Shown: piece after piece, positions 25,790 through 34,305 of the stretch
Layout: each line of letters starts with the position of its first letter
Position numbering within the stretch: the first letter of the stretch is position 1
Assembly: GCA_026709365.1 (NCBI GenBank)
Contig: JAPOTD010000082.1
Coordinates: 1 to 37,069 of the forward strand
Source of the DNA: Gammaproteobacteria bacterium
Lineage (GTDB): Bacteria > Pseudomonadota > Gammaproteobacteria > Pseudomonadales > Azotimanducaceae
Reading direction: 5' to 3'
DNA: 37,069 nucleotides
Made by a program: the position numbers and the translations under genes
The notes under the pieces: model-generated
The model's input: the letters and a program-made list of their open reading frames with translations, nothing else
Databases searched by the model: none
What the model was told of the DNA's origin: nothing

Positions 25790-27073
25790 ATGCTGGACAT
25801 CAAGCAATTGCGGCAGGATCCCGATGCGGTCGCCCGGCGGCTTCGGGTCCGGTGCTTCAACTTGGACACGGCGGCTTTTCGCGCCCAGGAGGAGGAGCGG
25901 CGGCAGCTGCAGTCCCGGACCGAGCGGCTGCAGCGCGAGCGCAACGTCCGCTCCAAAGCCATCGGTGAGGCGAAGTCCCGGGGCGAGGACATCGCGCCCC
26001 TCGTTGCCCAGGTCGGCGACTTGGGCGAACGTCTGAAAGCTGCCAAGGCAAAGCTCACGGACCTGCAGGAGGCGCAGCATCGCTTTTTGTCCGAAATCCC
26101 GAACCTGCCCGATGCCTCAGTGCCGGAAGGAGCGAAGGAGGACGACAACCTGGAGCTCAGCACTTGGGGGCGCATTCCGCCCATTGACTTTGAGCCCTTG
26201 GACCATGTGGACCTCGGCGCCAACGGCGCGTTGGACTTTGACGCCGCGGCGAAGGTGTCCGGCGCCCGCTTCGTGGTCATGAAGGGCGTGGCGGCGCGCC
26301 TGCACCGGGCGATCACCCAGTTCATGATCGACGCCCACGTCGAGCAGCACGGCTACGCCGAGGTGTACGTCCCCTACATCGTCAATTCGGCGTCGCTGTT
26401 CGGCACCGGCCAACTGCCCAAGTTCGCCGCGGAGCAATTCACGATAGCGGGCAGTGAGGGCATGCACCTGATTCCCACTGCGGAAGTGCCGGTCACCAAC
26501 CTTTATCGCGACGCCATCATCGACGTCGAGGCGCTGCCCATCCGGCACGTTTGCCACACCCCGTGCTTTCGCAGCGAAGCCGGCAGCTACGGCAAGGACA
26601 CCCGGGGCATGATCCGCCAGCACCAGTTCGAGAAGGTCGAGCTGGTGCAGTTGGTGCGCCCTGAAGACTCCTGGCGGGCGCTTGATGAACTCACCGGCCA
26701 TGCGGAGGCCATCCTCAGGAAGCTGGAGTTGCCCTACCGGACGGTGGTCCTGTGCGGCGGCGACCTCGGCTTTGCCGCCGCCAAGACCATCGACCTTGAA
26801 GTCTGGCTGCCTGGGCAGGGGCGCTATCGGGAGATCTCCTCATGCAGCAACTTCCTGGACTTCCAGGCGCGGCGCATGATGGCCCGCTACAAGGAGGCGG
26901 GCAGCGGCGTCAACGAATACGTCCACACCCTGAACGGCTCGGCGCTGGCCGTTGGCCGCACCTTGGTTGCAGTGCTGGAGAATTTTCAGGATGGGGCCGG
27001 CGGCGTGTCGATTCCCGAGGCGCTTCGGCCCTACATGGGCGGCGCGGCCAAGCTCGACCTAAGCACGGTCTGA
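25790..27073 (+). CDS. serS: Seryl-tRNA synthetase
   Basis: 427 residues, class II synthetase charging tRNA-Ser and tRNA-Sec. N-terminal tRNA-binding coiled coil about residues 25-105 ([21 protein letters not shown]). Motif 2 [20 protein letters not shown], motif 3 with [18 protein letters not shown] near the end. In an organism with selenoproteins it also makes the Ser-tRNA-Sec precursor, which is relevant to the candidate selenoprotein at the left edge. It follows crcB by three bases. Confidence 0.97.
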   Translation: MLDIKQLRQDPDAVARRLRVRCFNLDTAAFRAQEEERRQLQSRTERLQRERNVRSKAIGEAKSRGEDIAPLVAQVGDLGERLKAAKAKLTDLQEAQHRFLSEIPNLPDASVPEGAKEDDNLELSTWGRIPPIDFEPLDHVDLGANGALDFDAAAKVSGARFVVMKGVAARLHRAITQFMIDAHVEQHGYAEVYVPYIVNSASLFGTGQLPKFAAEQFTIAGSEGMHLIPTAEVPVTNLYRDAIIDVEALPIRHVCHTPCFRSEAGSYGKDTRGMIRQHQFEKVELVQLVRPEDSWRALDELTGHAEAILRKLELPYRTVVLCGGDLGFAAAKTIDLEVWLPGQGRYREISSCSNFLDFQARRMMARYKEAGSGVNEYVHTLNGSALAVGRTLVAVLENFQDGAGGVSIPEALRPYMGGAAKLDLSTV

Positions 27074-27087
27074 CGGAGGCGGGATTC

Positions 27088-28470
27088 ATGAACTACCTCC
27101 CGCTGCACATCGACGTGCGCGGCCGGGACTGCTTGGTGGTGGGCGGCGGGGCGCTGGCGCTGCGCAAGATCGAGCTGCTGCTTAGGGCGGGCGCCACGGT
27201 CAGCGTGGTCGCCAAAACCTGCTGCGCTGAGGTGCGTGGCTTGGCTGGGCGCGGTTCGGTGCTGCTGTTTGAGCGCGGCTACCGGTCCAGCGACGTGAAT
27301 GGTCGCCGGCTGGTGATCGCCGCCACCGACGATGCGCGCCTCAACAGGCGGATCTATGCGGATTGCGAAACGCGCGAGACGTTGATGAACGCCGTGGATG
27401 CGCCGAGCGCCTGCTCAGCGATCTTTCCCGCCATCGTGGACCGGGGCGCCGTCCAGGTTTCCGTTTCCACCGGTGGCGGGTCACCGACCTTGGCGAGGAT
27501 CGTGCGGGGCTGGATTGAAGCCCGTCTGCCGCCGCGCTTGGGCGCGCTGGCGGAATTCGCCGCCGAGCGCCGCGAGCGGGTCGCGGCGGCGCTGCCGGAC
27601 TTGGGCCGGCGGCGCGCCTTCTGGGAGCGGGTTCTCAACGGCCCGGTCGCCGAGCGCCTGCTTACCGGCGCTCCGGCGCGGGCGGAGACGGCGTTTGCAC
27701 AAGCCCTTGCCGCCCCGGCCGAGGCCGCCCTTGGCTTGGTGGCCCTAGTCGGCGCCGGTCCAGGCGACCCGGAGCTGCTGACCCTCAAGGCCCTGCGGCT
27801 GCTTCAGGAGGCCGATGCGGTGCTCTACGACAACTTGGTCAACGAGCGGATCCTGGACTTCGCCCGCCGCGATGCGGAGCGCATCTACGTCGGCAAGCGC
27901 CAGCGTTTCGCCGGCCTGCGTCAGGCGGCCATCAATGACCTGCTGGCCGAGCGGGCCTTGGCGGGCCAGCGCGTGGTGCGCCTGAAGGGCGGCGACCCCT
28001 TCATCTTCGGCCGCGGGGGCGAGGAGGTGGAGACGCTGGCCGCCCAAGGCATCGACTGCGTGGTGGTGCCCGGCATCACCGCCGCCCTAGGCGCCGCCAG
28101 CACCCTCGGCATCCCCCTGACCCATCGCGACCTGGCCCAATCCGTGCGCTTCGTCACCGGCCACCGGGTCAACGACCAAGTGAACTTGGATTGGCCGGAA
28201 CTCATCAACCCCCACCAAACCCTCGTGGTCTATATGGGCCTGTTGGGCTTGGCGGAAATCGTCGGCAAGCTCATCGGCCAAGGCATGAACCCGCAAACCC
28301 CCGCGCTGCTCATAGAGCGCGCCACCTTGCCGGAGCAGCGCCAAGTCCAAGCGCCCCTGCGCGAACTGCCCGCTGCCGTTGCCGCCGCCGAAGTCAGCGG
28401 CCCAACCCTCATCATCATCGGCGAGGTGATCAATCTGCGGCTTTCTGCCAGCGGGCGGCGGCGGGACTAG
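27088..28470 (+). CDS. cysG: Siroheme synthase CysG
   Basis: 460 residues, trifunctional. The N-terminal CysG-B part (precorrin-2 dehydrogenase and ferrochelatase) starts MNYLPLHIDVRGRDCLVVGG with GGGALALRKIELLLRAGA as NAD site, and continues to residue about 210. The C-terminal uroporphyrinogen-III methyltransferase has VGAGPGDPELLTLKALRLLQ, LKGGDPFIFGRGGEE and PGITAALGAASTLGIPLTHR. Makes siroheme for sulfite (and nitrite) reductase, linking it to cysH. It follows serS by 14 bp with a GGAGGCGGG ribosome site. Its TAG stop is shared with the opposite-strand DUF533 gene (CTAG). Confidence 0.96.
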   Translation: MNYLPLHIDVRGRDCLVVGGGALALRKIELLLRAGATVSVVAKTCCAEVRGLAGRGSVLLFERGYRSSDVNGRRLVIAATDDARLNRRIYADCETRETLMNAVDAPSACSAIFPAIVDRGAVQVSVSTGGGSPTLARIVRGWIEARLPPRLGALAEFAAERRERVAAALPDLGRRRAFWERVLNGPVAERLLTGAPARAETAFAQALAAPAEAALGLVALVGAGPGDPELLTLKALRLLQEADAVLYDNLVNERILDFARRDAERIYVGKRQRFAGLRQAAINDLLAERALAGQRVVRLKGGDPFIFGRGGEEVETLAAQGIDCVVVPGITAALGAASTLGIPLTHRDLAQSVRFVTGHRVNDQVNLDWPELINPHQTLVVYMGLLGLAEIVGKLIGQGMNPQTPALLIERATLPEQRQVQAPLRELPAAVAAAEVSGPTLIIIGEVINLRLSASGRRRD

Positions 28471-29174
28471 CTGCCTGCTTCCGCCTGTCGGTCAAGATGG
28501 GCGATGAGTTCCGCCGGCAGGTTCAAGCGGTGCGCCAACGCCTCCAGGTAGGCCTTCTCCGCCGGATGGTCGATGTCGATCGCCAGCCGCGAGACGAGGT
28601 AGATCTCGGCGGCCTGCTCCTGGGTGCTTGCGGCGGCCGCAATCTGGGCCAGGTCAGGGGGCTTCGACAGGGCATCGAACACGAACGCCTTGCCTTCCGC
28701 ATCGAGGCCTAGGCGTTCGACCTGCTCAAAGACGCGCCCCTGCTCTTCGCTGTCAACCACGCCGTCGGCCTTGGCCGCACCGATCATGGCTCGGATCAGG
28801 GAGAGTTCGAAGCGCTCCCCACTGCTTGCCGGGGCGGCTGCGGGCAGGAAACGGGTATCCACATCCTGGGTGTCCACTGCGGTTGCGGTTGGCGCGGTAT
28901 CCGGCGCTGCGCCGTTCTGCCAGTTCTGGTAGGCCTTCAGCGCCAGTGCGCCGAGGGCGGCTGCGCCGCCGTAGCCGGCGACCTTGCCCACCTTTCTACG
29001 CGCCTTCTTGCTGCCGAGCAAAAGGCCAACCACGCCGCCGGCCGCGAGGCCCCCGGCCAGCGCGGTGCCACCGCCAAGGCCGCCAATCCGCTGCTTGGCG
29101 GCCTCGGCGGCGGACTTGGCGCCGGTGGCGGCATCAGCGCCGAGAAACCGGTTCAATAATTGGGTGGGGTCCAT
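28467..29174 (-). CDS. DUF533 / TerB-like inner-membrane protein (YebE type)
   Basis: 235 residues. The N-terminal half has a glycine- and alanine-rich hydrophobic stretch (GGTALAGGLAAGGVVGLLLG) that may insert in a membrane, followed by basic KKARRK. The C-terminal half, from about 115, is a TerB-like helical domain (LIRAMIGAAKADGVVDSEEQ, then LAIDIDHPAEKAYLEALAHRL). This is the DUF533 arrangement seen in E. coli YebE, function unknown, associated with envelope stress there. GGAG precedes the ATG. It ends in the last bases of cysG. Confidence 0.85.
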   Translation of the reverse strand: MDPTQLLNRFLGADAATGAKSAAEAAKQRIGGLGGGTALAGGLAAGGVVGLLLGSKKARRKVGKVAGYGGAAALGALALKAYQNWQNGAAPDTAPTATAVDTQDVDTRFLPAAAPASSGERFELSLIRAMIGAAKADGVVDSEEQGRVFEQVERLGLDAEGKAFVFDALSKPPDLAQIAAAASTQEQAAEIYLVSRLAIDIDHPAEKAYLEALAHRLNLPAELIAHLDRQAEAGS

Positions 29175-29372
29175 CTGATCTCCACATTTTCCAAGTTCAA
29201 GTAATTCGTCGAGTAGCTTCGCCCTAGGGTCCGCTTAAGATATAGAATTCTGCAGCGCTGCTTCGTGCTCCGGTACTGTGGATACCAGCCATGTGCCAGC
29301 CTTCCCCGGTTTAGCCTCTTGTCGCGATAGTCCTTCAATGAGACGGGAAAACGAAAAACTATTTTCAATCGT
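29175..29372. other. Short AT-richer gap between the DUF533 and nuclease-like genes
   Basis: 198 bp, noticeably richer in A and T than the flanking core genes, like the adjacent nuclease-like gene. It would hold the DUF533 promoter on the minus strand (ATATCTTAAG and TTGAAC are present, not clearly spaced). I see no coding sequence or repeat in it. Confidence 0.4.
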
Positions 29373-30827
29373 TCAAGCAGCTTGCCCAGGAGCGGCTATA
29401 TCGTTTGCAAGTAGTTCGATTCGGCGTCGGCAAGTATCTCGGCTACTCGCCAGCACATACCTTCTATTCGAACAATTCCGTTGACCTTTGCCGAAGTCGT
29501 AAACTGCGCCAATGAGTGGGTGCGACAGCATGCTCAACAAGCCCTGTATCTCGTCTTCGGAGAATCCTTCCGCCTCCTTCTTATCTAGCGATAGCCAAAC
29601 ATCTCTCGCGGACATGGGTCCAAATCGATCTGTCCTCTCAGGCAATTGTCTGCATATTGCGACAGCGAGTTTCCTAAGCCTGACCACCTGGTCCGCCCGT
29701 TCCTCAACAGCGGTAGGAACAATCTCCCCGTAGGCCTTAAACAGCTGCTTATAGTCCACTAAGCTGAGAGGTGCCGACTCGTGCCCTAGGCAAAGATCTG
29801 CGAATTGCTCTGCCGACATTACACCTATCAAGTTTTTGTTGGCCCTTTGCATCAGCCTTGGGTCTGTTGGATTGGGGGCTACCAATAAGGAATACTGGGC
29901 ACTGTGTTTTTCCTGATGCTCTTTCAACGTTTCCCAGTCCACTTGGCTGTCTTTCAAAGATCCGCTTCCAACCGTCTTCGCGTCCACCGCTACTCTATAC
30001 GAATCATCTTTCCCAAGCGGCGCTGTCAACAAAACGTCCGTTTGGCCTGACTGTCCAAGATGCTTGGCAACGAAACCCATGAACTGAAAGCCGTCTCGAA
30101 CAGCACGTTCGAATCGCTTTGGATTGCCGCTATCAGTTGAAGATTCAAGTATCTCAGACGCTAATTTTTCCGCGTTGGGAAGCCGCTCCGACCCAAGTGT
30201 TTCTTTCTGCTCGCCCTCCACAGTTGTTGAGGTAGTGCTCCGCCTAGCGCTTCCGTTTTCGATTGGCGGAGAAATATTCAAGCGTTCTAATAGCTTTTCG
30301 CCGTCGGGGAGCAGTTCCAATCCTGTTCTGGAAGCGGTGATCAACTCTGCAGATTCCAACCACCCTCGTCGCATATTGATCTGGGTCGGACGTTCCCAAT
30401 CGAGGCCATAGTTGCTGGCGATTTCCTGCAACCTCTTTGGTTGCTTAGGTTTCCGCAGTTCTTCAAGCATTTCGCCAATGAACTTGATGCGGCTGTGCAT
30501 GATCGCAATCACCACAGCTTTTTGCCCACCCTCAAGCCAGAATTGGAGCGGCTCCTTCAATCTCATGATTCCATCGTCACTGTTGATTAGCCCCGCGGTT
30601 TCCAAGAATCGCAAGCGCAGGCGCGAACTCACTTCTGAAATATCGAATTCACCCTGCATCCAAGCCGCCGCTTGCTCGAACGACAAGCTATCCTGCTCCA
30701 CTTGTCTGCAGATTTTGGAGAGAGATTCGAGATACTCCGAGTATCCGCCCGGTAGAGGACTCACGCCGTTGGCTCGCTGTTCCCAAGGCAAGGGCTTTGG
30801 TATCTCGTAGTCTTTTTGCTCCGCCAT
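29373..30827 (-). CDS. Orphan restriction-endonuclease-like protein, tandem winged-helix plus PD-(D/E)XK
   Basis: 484 residues from ATG at 30827 (a TTG two codons earlier is also possible; AGGAG lies upstream). Residues about 30-185 read as two winged-helix-like modules (SSRLRLRFLETAGLINSDDG; later MRRGWLESAELITASRTGLE and LLPDGEKLL), like the DNA-recognition part of type IIS enzymes related to BspD6I/PleI. The nuclease set follows: Glu240 in FERAVRDGFQFMGF, Asp264 in GQTDVLLTA, and Asp282-Ala-Lys284 in RVAVDAKT, the PD-(D/E)XK order. A C-terminal helical part follows from about 330. No methyltransferase is adjacent, and codon use is clearly less GC-rich than in the neighbours, suggesting transfer between the tus genes and DUF533. 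A defence or DNA-repair role is inference. Could also be a solitary Mrr-like nuclease. Confidence 0.65.
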   Translation of the reverse strand: MAEQKDYEIPKPLPWEQRANGVSPLPGGYSEYLESLSKICRQVEQDSLSFEQAAAWMQGEFDISEVSSRLRLRFLETAGLINSDDGIMRLKEPLQFWLEGGQKAVVIAIMHSRIKFIGEMLEELRKPKQPKRLQEIASNYGLDWERPTQINMRRGWLESAELITASRTGLELLPDGEKLLERLNISPPIENGSARRSTTSTTVEGEQKETLGSERLPNAEKLASEILESSTDSGNPKRFERAVRDGFQFMGFVAKHLGQSGQTDVLLTAPLGKDDSYRVAVDAKTVGSGSLKDSQVDWETLKEHQEKHSAQYSLLVAPNPTDPRLMQRANKNLIGVMSAEQFADLCLGHESAPLSLVDYKQLFKAYGEIVPTAVEERADQVVRLRKLAVAICRQLPERTDRFGPMSARDVWLSLDKKEAEGFSEDEIQGLLSMLSHPLIGAVYDFGKGQRNCSNRRYVLASSRDTCRRRIELLANDIAAPGQAA

Positions 30828-30870
30828 ATTCAATTTTCTCCTACGTTTTACACACCCATTCTAACCCGAT

Positions 30871-31182
30871 CTACAGGCAGTTGGTTGGTCTGGGCAATCC
30901 GGCGATCTTGGCGGCAAGGCGGGCGGGGCTTCCCGGAAAGAGCTTGAGCAGATGCAGGCTGGAGCCTTGCTCCTCGCCAAGGTTGGCGCGCACCCACTTG
31001 ACCAAAGGGCGCATGTCGGGGCTTAGGTCGTAGGCGCGGTGGAACGCCTGAGCGAGCTCAATGACCTGCCAGTGGGCGGCGGTTAGCGCGATGCCGCTTT
31101 GCTGGGCGATCTCCTCCGCCACGGCGGGGCTCCAATCAGCTGGGTTGCGCAGGTAGCCGTCCTTGTCGGTGTCGGGCAGCAA
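30871..31182 (-). CDS. tusE: Sulfur carrier TusE/DsrC
   Basis: 103 residues from TTG at 31182, one base after the tusB stop with GGAG about nine bases upstream. Receives persulfide sulfur from TusBCD and passes it to MnmA. DTDKDGYLRNPADWSPAVAE opens the protein; QSGIALTAAHWQVIELAQAFHRAY and GLPRPTNCL at the end carry the family pattern, with the penultimate reactive cysteine. Only the C-terminal cysteine is evident, as in TusE rather than dissimilatory DsrC. A longer frame upstream lies inside tusB and is not conserved in character. Confidence 0.9.
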   Translation of the reverse strand: MLPDTDKDGYLRNPADWSPAVAEEIAQQSGIALTAAHWQVIELAQAFHRAYDLSPDMRPLVKWVRANLGEEQGSSLHLLKLFPGSPARLAAKIAGLPRPTNCL

Positions 31183-31183
31183 T

Positions 31184-31450
31184 TCATGCGCTCCAAGTGA
31201 CGACGCGCTCGCAGCTTTCCACGAGGCGCACGAAGTCGTCGAAGGAGGCCGTGCGGATGCTGGGGTGGACGCGCCGGGAAAGGCCGCGGGCGCGAACGTC
31301 GGGCTCAAGCGCATGGAACGCAGCGCCGTTCAGTGCCTGCTGCGCGAGGTAGGTGCCGTCCTCGATCAGCAGCACGGCATCCTTGGGATCGAGCAGCGGA
31401 TGGCAGCCTTCCCAAGCTGCGGGCTTGTTGACCAGGTGCAAGGTGGCCAC
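31184..31450 (-). CDS. tusB: tRNA 2-thiouridine synthesizing protein TusB/DsrH
   Basis: 88 residues from GTG at 31450, two bases after the tusC stop. MATLHLVNKPAAWEG opening, AVLLIEDGTYLAQQAL, and the ending FVRLVESCERVVTWSA are typical of the short DsrH-like subunit. It forms the (TusBCD)2 complex that passes sulfur to TusE. An extended upstream frame lies within tusC. Coupled with tusE by a one-base gap. Confidence 0.88.
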   Translation of the reverse strand: MATLHLVNKPAAWEGCHPLLDPKDAVLLIEDGTYLAQQALNGAAFHALEPDVRARGLSRRVHPSIRTASFDDFVRLVESCERVVTWSA

Positions 31451-31452
31451 GA

Positions 31453-31809
31453 TCAGCTCGTCACGATGTCCTGGCGGTTGATCAGGCGTCTTTGCTCGGC
31501 GTGGTCCAGCCAGGCTACCGGCAGGCACAGGTTGGCGTCGCCCAAGCCGAGGCGTTCCGCCGAAGGGCGGCAGGCGAACAGGTCGGTGACGCCGTACTCC
31601 GGCAGGGCGCCCAGCATCTTGCCCACCGTTCGGCCGCCCAGGGCGCCACCGTCCTGGTCGCTGAGCAACTGATACAGCCCGGCGCCGGTGAACAACACGC
31701 TCACCTTCTGGTCGAGGACGCCGGCCACCAGAATGGCCTCAATGGCTTCCAGGGCGTGGCTTGCGCCGTAGGGCGTCCGGTTGAGCAAAAACAGAATGCG
31801 CTTGGCCAT
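31453..31809 (-). CDS. tusC: tRNA 2-thiouridine synthesizing protein TusC/DsrF
   Basis: 118 residues. MAKRILFLLNRTPYGASHALEAIE start, VSVLFTGAGLYQLLSDQD and LPEYGVTDLFACRPSAERLGL in the middle match the DsrF-like subunit. Part of the TusBCD heterohexamer. Its ATG overlaps the tusD stop (ATGA), so it is translated with tusD. Confidence 0.92.
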   Translation of the reverse strand: MAKRILFLLNRTPYGASHALEAIEAILVAGVLDQKVSVLFTGAGLYQLLSDQDGGALGGRTVGKMLGALPEYGVTDLFACRPSAERLGLGDANLCLPVAWLDHAEQRRLINRQDIVTS

Positions 31810-32201
31810 CAGGCGGCGAAGGTCACAAAGCGGTCGGATGCGGTCATGGCTTCAATGAGTTGCCCCAAGCCGACAATGGCGAACGCCGGATGGGCGGTGG
31901 CGGCCTTCCTTTCGTAGCGGTCGCGCTCCGTCTCGTCGAGCATTCCGCGCTTCAGGGCGTTGGCGATGCAAACGGCGAGTTCGACCCCGTGGGTCTCGCC
32001 GAGGCGCACCCAACCGGCATGCAGGTCCTCCTCATCCTGGGGCGCCACGCCCGGCTCGGCGGCGGCCAGCACCCCATCGTGATAGAAGAACACCCGATGA
32101 ACCCGATGCCCGAGGCGCAGGGCGCTTTCAACGAAGCGCAGCGCCGTTCTGGAGCCGGCGCCAGCGTAAGGTGCGCCGTGTACGGCTATGGAAATGACCA
32201 A
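31809..32201 (-). CDS. tusD: tRNA 2-thiouridine synthesizing protein TusD/DsrE
   Basis: 130 residues. The DsrE-like subunit that accepts sulfur from TusA. ISIAVHGAPYAGAGSRTALRF start, VHRVFFYHDGVLAAA, and VELAVCIANALKRGML, where the cysteine is in the position of the catalytic E. coli TusD cysteine. First of tusDCBE on the minus strand. The 129-bp gap upstream to the antiporter genes is long enough for a promoter, none obvious. Confidence 0.93.
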   Translation of the reverse strand: MVISIAVHGAPYAGAGSRTALRFVESALRLGHRVHRVFFYHDGVLAAAEPGVAPQDEEDLHAGWVRLGETHGVELAVCIANALKRGMLDETERDRYERKAATAHPAFAIVGLGQLIEAMTASDRFVTFAA

Positions 32202-32330
32202 GGCCAGCTGCCTCGCTGAACGTTGGACGCAGTATAGCAGCGCCGGATTGGGCTGAACGTCGCAGCGCGGCGGCGGTTCGGGCTCCTCCCGAATCGGGTG
32301 CTGCGGTTCATGGGCAGCGGCCAGCCGAAC

Positions 32331-34034
32331 TCAAAGATAGTAAACGAACACGTAGCTGGTGAGCAGCACCGCGATCCAAAGCGCGGTTGCGCCGATCGGC
32401 CAAGTGCGGGCGAACACGCCTGATCGACCGTCCTCAGGGGATATGGACATGTGGCGCGCCGCCAACTTCCGAAGCTTGCGCGCAACCCGGTTCACGGCGC
32501 CTTCCAGAGCGTGCCCAGCCTTGCGCAGCACGGCGTAGGCCGCGCGCGCGCCGCCGAGGAGCGCAACGCGCCACAGCCAGTCCGCATCCAGGCTGATGGT
32601 CTCCGTGCGCTTCATCAGCGGCAGCAGCAGGAAGAAGGCAAGTCCTGAAAACAACAGCAACTGCAGATAGAACAACACCTTGCCGGCGGTGTAGGGCGCA
32701 TAGTCAACCGGGTACGGCAGCAAGCGGTACAGCAGGTCCGGCGCCACGCCGAGCAGGATGCAAAGGAAAGCGAAGATCAGCATCGCTGCGGACATGTTCC
32801 AAGGCGCATCCTTGGGGCGCAGCCCCGAGTCCCGCTGGAAGAAGACGAACCACGGAAACTTGATCCCGGCGTGCAGGAAAACGCCTGCCGATGCGGCGGC
32901 GAGCGTGAAGTAGGTGAACTCCAGCGTCTCGTCGGCCGCTGCTTGGGAAATCAAGGTCTTGGTCGTGAAGCCGGAGGTCAGCGGAAACCCGGAGATCGAC
33001 AATGCGCCGACTATGCCGAAGATGGCGGTCAGCGGCATGGTTCTGAACAGTCCCCCGACCTCGCTGCACCGGTTCAGGCCGGTTCTCAAGATCACCGCTC
33101 CGGCGCTCATGAACAGCAGCGCCTTGTAGATGATGTGCGCAAAGGCATGGGCCGCAGCGCCGTTCAAGGCCATCTCGGTGCCGATCCCGATGGCGCAGAC
33201 CATGAAGCCGACCTGGTTGACGATCGAGAACGCCAGGATGCGTCGGATGTTGTTCTCAAGCAGGGCATAGATGATGCCGTACATGACCATGAACAAGCCG
33301 ATGCCGACCAGCAGCGGCTCGCCCGGAAACAGCAGGATGAGCGCGAGCACCGCGGTCTTCGTGGTGAAGGCGGACAGGAAGACGGAGCCGGTTGGGCTCG
33401 ATTCCGGGTAGGCATCGGACAGCCAAGCCGACACCGGCGGCGCCGCTGCGTTGATCAGGATGCCGATCAGGATCATGGCGGTGTCGAAGTTGTTCACCAT
33501 CATGGCCTGGACGTCGATCGACCCGGTGTGTACGGCGACGCCCTCGATGCCGACCTTGAGGATCACGCCGCCGAGCAGGTGCATGATGGCGTAGCGAATG
33601 CCGGCCGAGCGCGTCCGGCGCTGGCTGCCGCTCCAGATCACGAACGTTGAGGTCAGCGCCATCAACTCCCAGAACAGGAACAGCGTGATCAGGTCTCCGG
33701 CGAAGCAGACGCCGATTGCCCCGGCGGCGTAGGCATGGGCGGCCGCCAGCTCATGCCACCTTGCGTGTCGGTAGGCGTAGAGGCCGCCAACGAAGGCCAT
33801 CAGCGCAAAGATGATCGCGAACAGCCGACGGACCGGGCTGCCTTCCAGGGGTTCTATGCGGTAGTCGAGGAAGGCGATGTCGAAGGCGACGCCGTCCGGC
33901 ACCTGCCAGGCCATCCAGAGCGTTAACAGCGGCGCGGCGAGGACCACAACGCTCCGCAAGGCCCCGCGGACCAACCCGATCAGCAAGGCGCCCAGCAGCA
34001 GCGCAAGGCCCGGCGGGATGAGCTCAAGCGTCAT
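32331..34034 (-). CDS. MrpD/NuoN-type antiporter subunit (third in locus)
   Basis: 567 residues from ATG at 34034, which overlaps the end of the small membrane gene by 11 bp. Multi-span protein of the proton-conducting transporter family (complex I / Mrp), with Glu123 in LFLFWELMALTST (the TM5 glutamate) and Lys226 in SAFTTKTAVLAL. The segment that in MrpD has a lysine reads GILINAAAPPVSAWLSDAYP, Asn195 at that place, so the canonical TM7 lysine is missing. The protein has a C-terminal tail of about 80 basic residues with a final membrane helix (ALWIAVLLTSYVFVYYL). Likely a subunit of a Na+/H+ or K+/H+ exchanger at the inner membrane. Confidence 0.85.
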   Translation of the reverse strand: MTLELIPPGLALLLGALLIGLVRGALRSVVVLAAPLLTLWMAWQVPDGVAFDIAFLDYRIEPLEGSPVRRLFAIIFALMAFVGGLYAYRHARWHELAAAHAYAAGAIGVCFAGDLITLFLFWELMALTSTFVIWSGSQRRTRSAGIRYAIMHLLGGVILKVGIEGVAVHTGSIDVQAMMVNNFDTAMILIGILINAAAPPVSAWLSDAYPESSPTGSVFLSAFTTKTAVLALILLFPGEPLLVGIGLFMVMYGIIYALLENNIRRILAFSIVNQVGFMVCAIGIGTEMALNGAAAHAFAHIIYKALLFMSAGAVILRTGLNRCSEVGGLFRTMPLTAIFGIVGALSISGFPLTSGFTTKTLISQAAADETLEFTYFTLAAASAGVFLHAGIKFPWFVFFQRDSGLRPKDAPWNMSAAMLIFAFLCILLGVAPDLLYRLLPYPVDYAPYTAGKVLFYLQLLLFSGLAFFLLLPLMKRTETISLDADWLWRVALLGGARAAYAVLRKAGHALEGAVNRVARKLRKLAARHMSISPEDGRSGVFARTWPIGATALWIAVLLTSYVFVYYL

Positions 34035-34302
34035 CGGCAGGCTCCTCGCCTTGGTCGTAGTACCGCTCGTGGCGCTTGAGCAGGTAGCCAAGGCCCTTGG
34101 CCGCCAGAACCATTGCCAAGCAGGACAGGAATCCGAAGGCCGCGCCGAATCCCAGCCAGCCATCCACCCGGAAGTGGCCCTTGATCGAGATGGCCAGCTG
34201 GGCCGCCACGCTAAGCGCCAGCAACCCCCAAAACGCGCGCCAGATGCGCTTGACGCTGGATGGCCGGGCTAGCCAGTGGTCGGACTGTTCGCGCGCTTTC
34301 AT
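34024..34302 (-). CDS. Small two-helix membrane protein of the antiporter locus
   Basis: 92 residues. Two hydrophobic segments (ALSVAAQLAISIKGHFRVDG preceded by WRAFWGLLA, then WLGFGAAFGFLSCLAMVLA) and a charged tail KRHERYYDQGEEPADD. It lies three bases after the preceding antiporter gene and overlaps the next. Similar unnamed small subunits accompany MrpD-type genes in other gammaproteobacterial loci. Function is inferred from context only. Confidence 0.8.
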   Translation of the reverse strand: MKAREQSDHWLARPSSVKRIWRAFWGLLALSVAAQLAISIKGHFRVDGWLGFGAAFGFLSCLAMVLAAKGLGYLLKRHERYYDQGEEPADDA

Positions 34303-34305
34303 CGA

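Noticed and set aside
29153-29368. 71-codon minus-strand frame upstream of the DUF533 gene
   Set aside because: It overlaps the DUF533 start, has no family resemblance and lies in the AT-richer gap; more likely leader or non-coding DNA.
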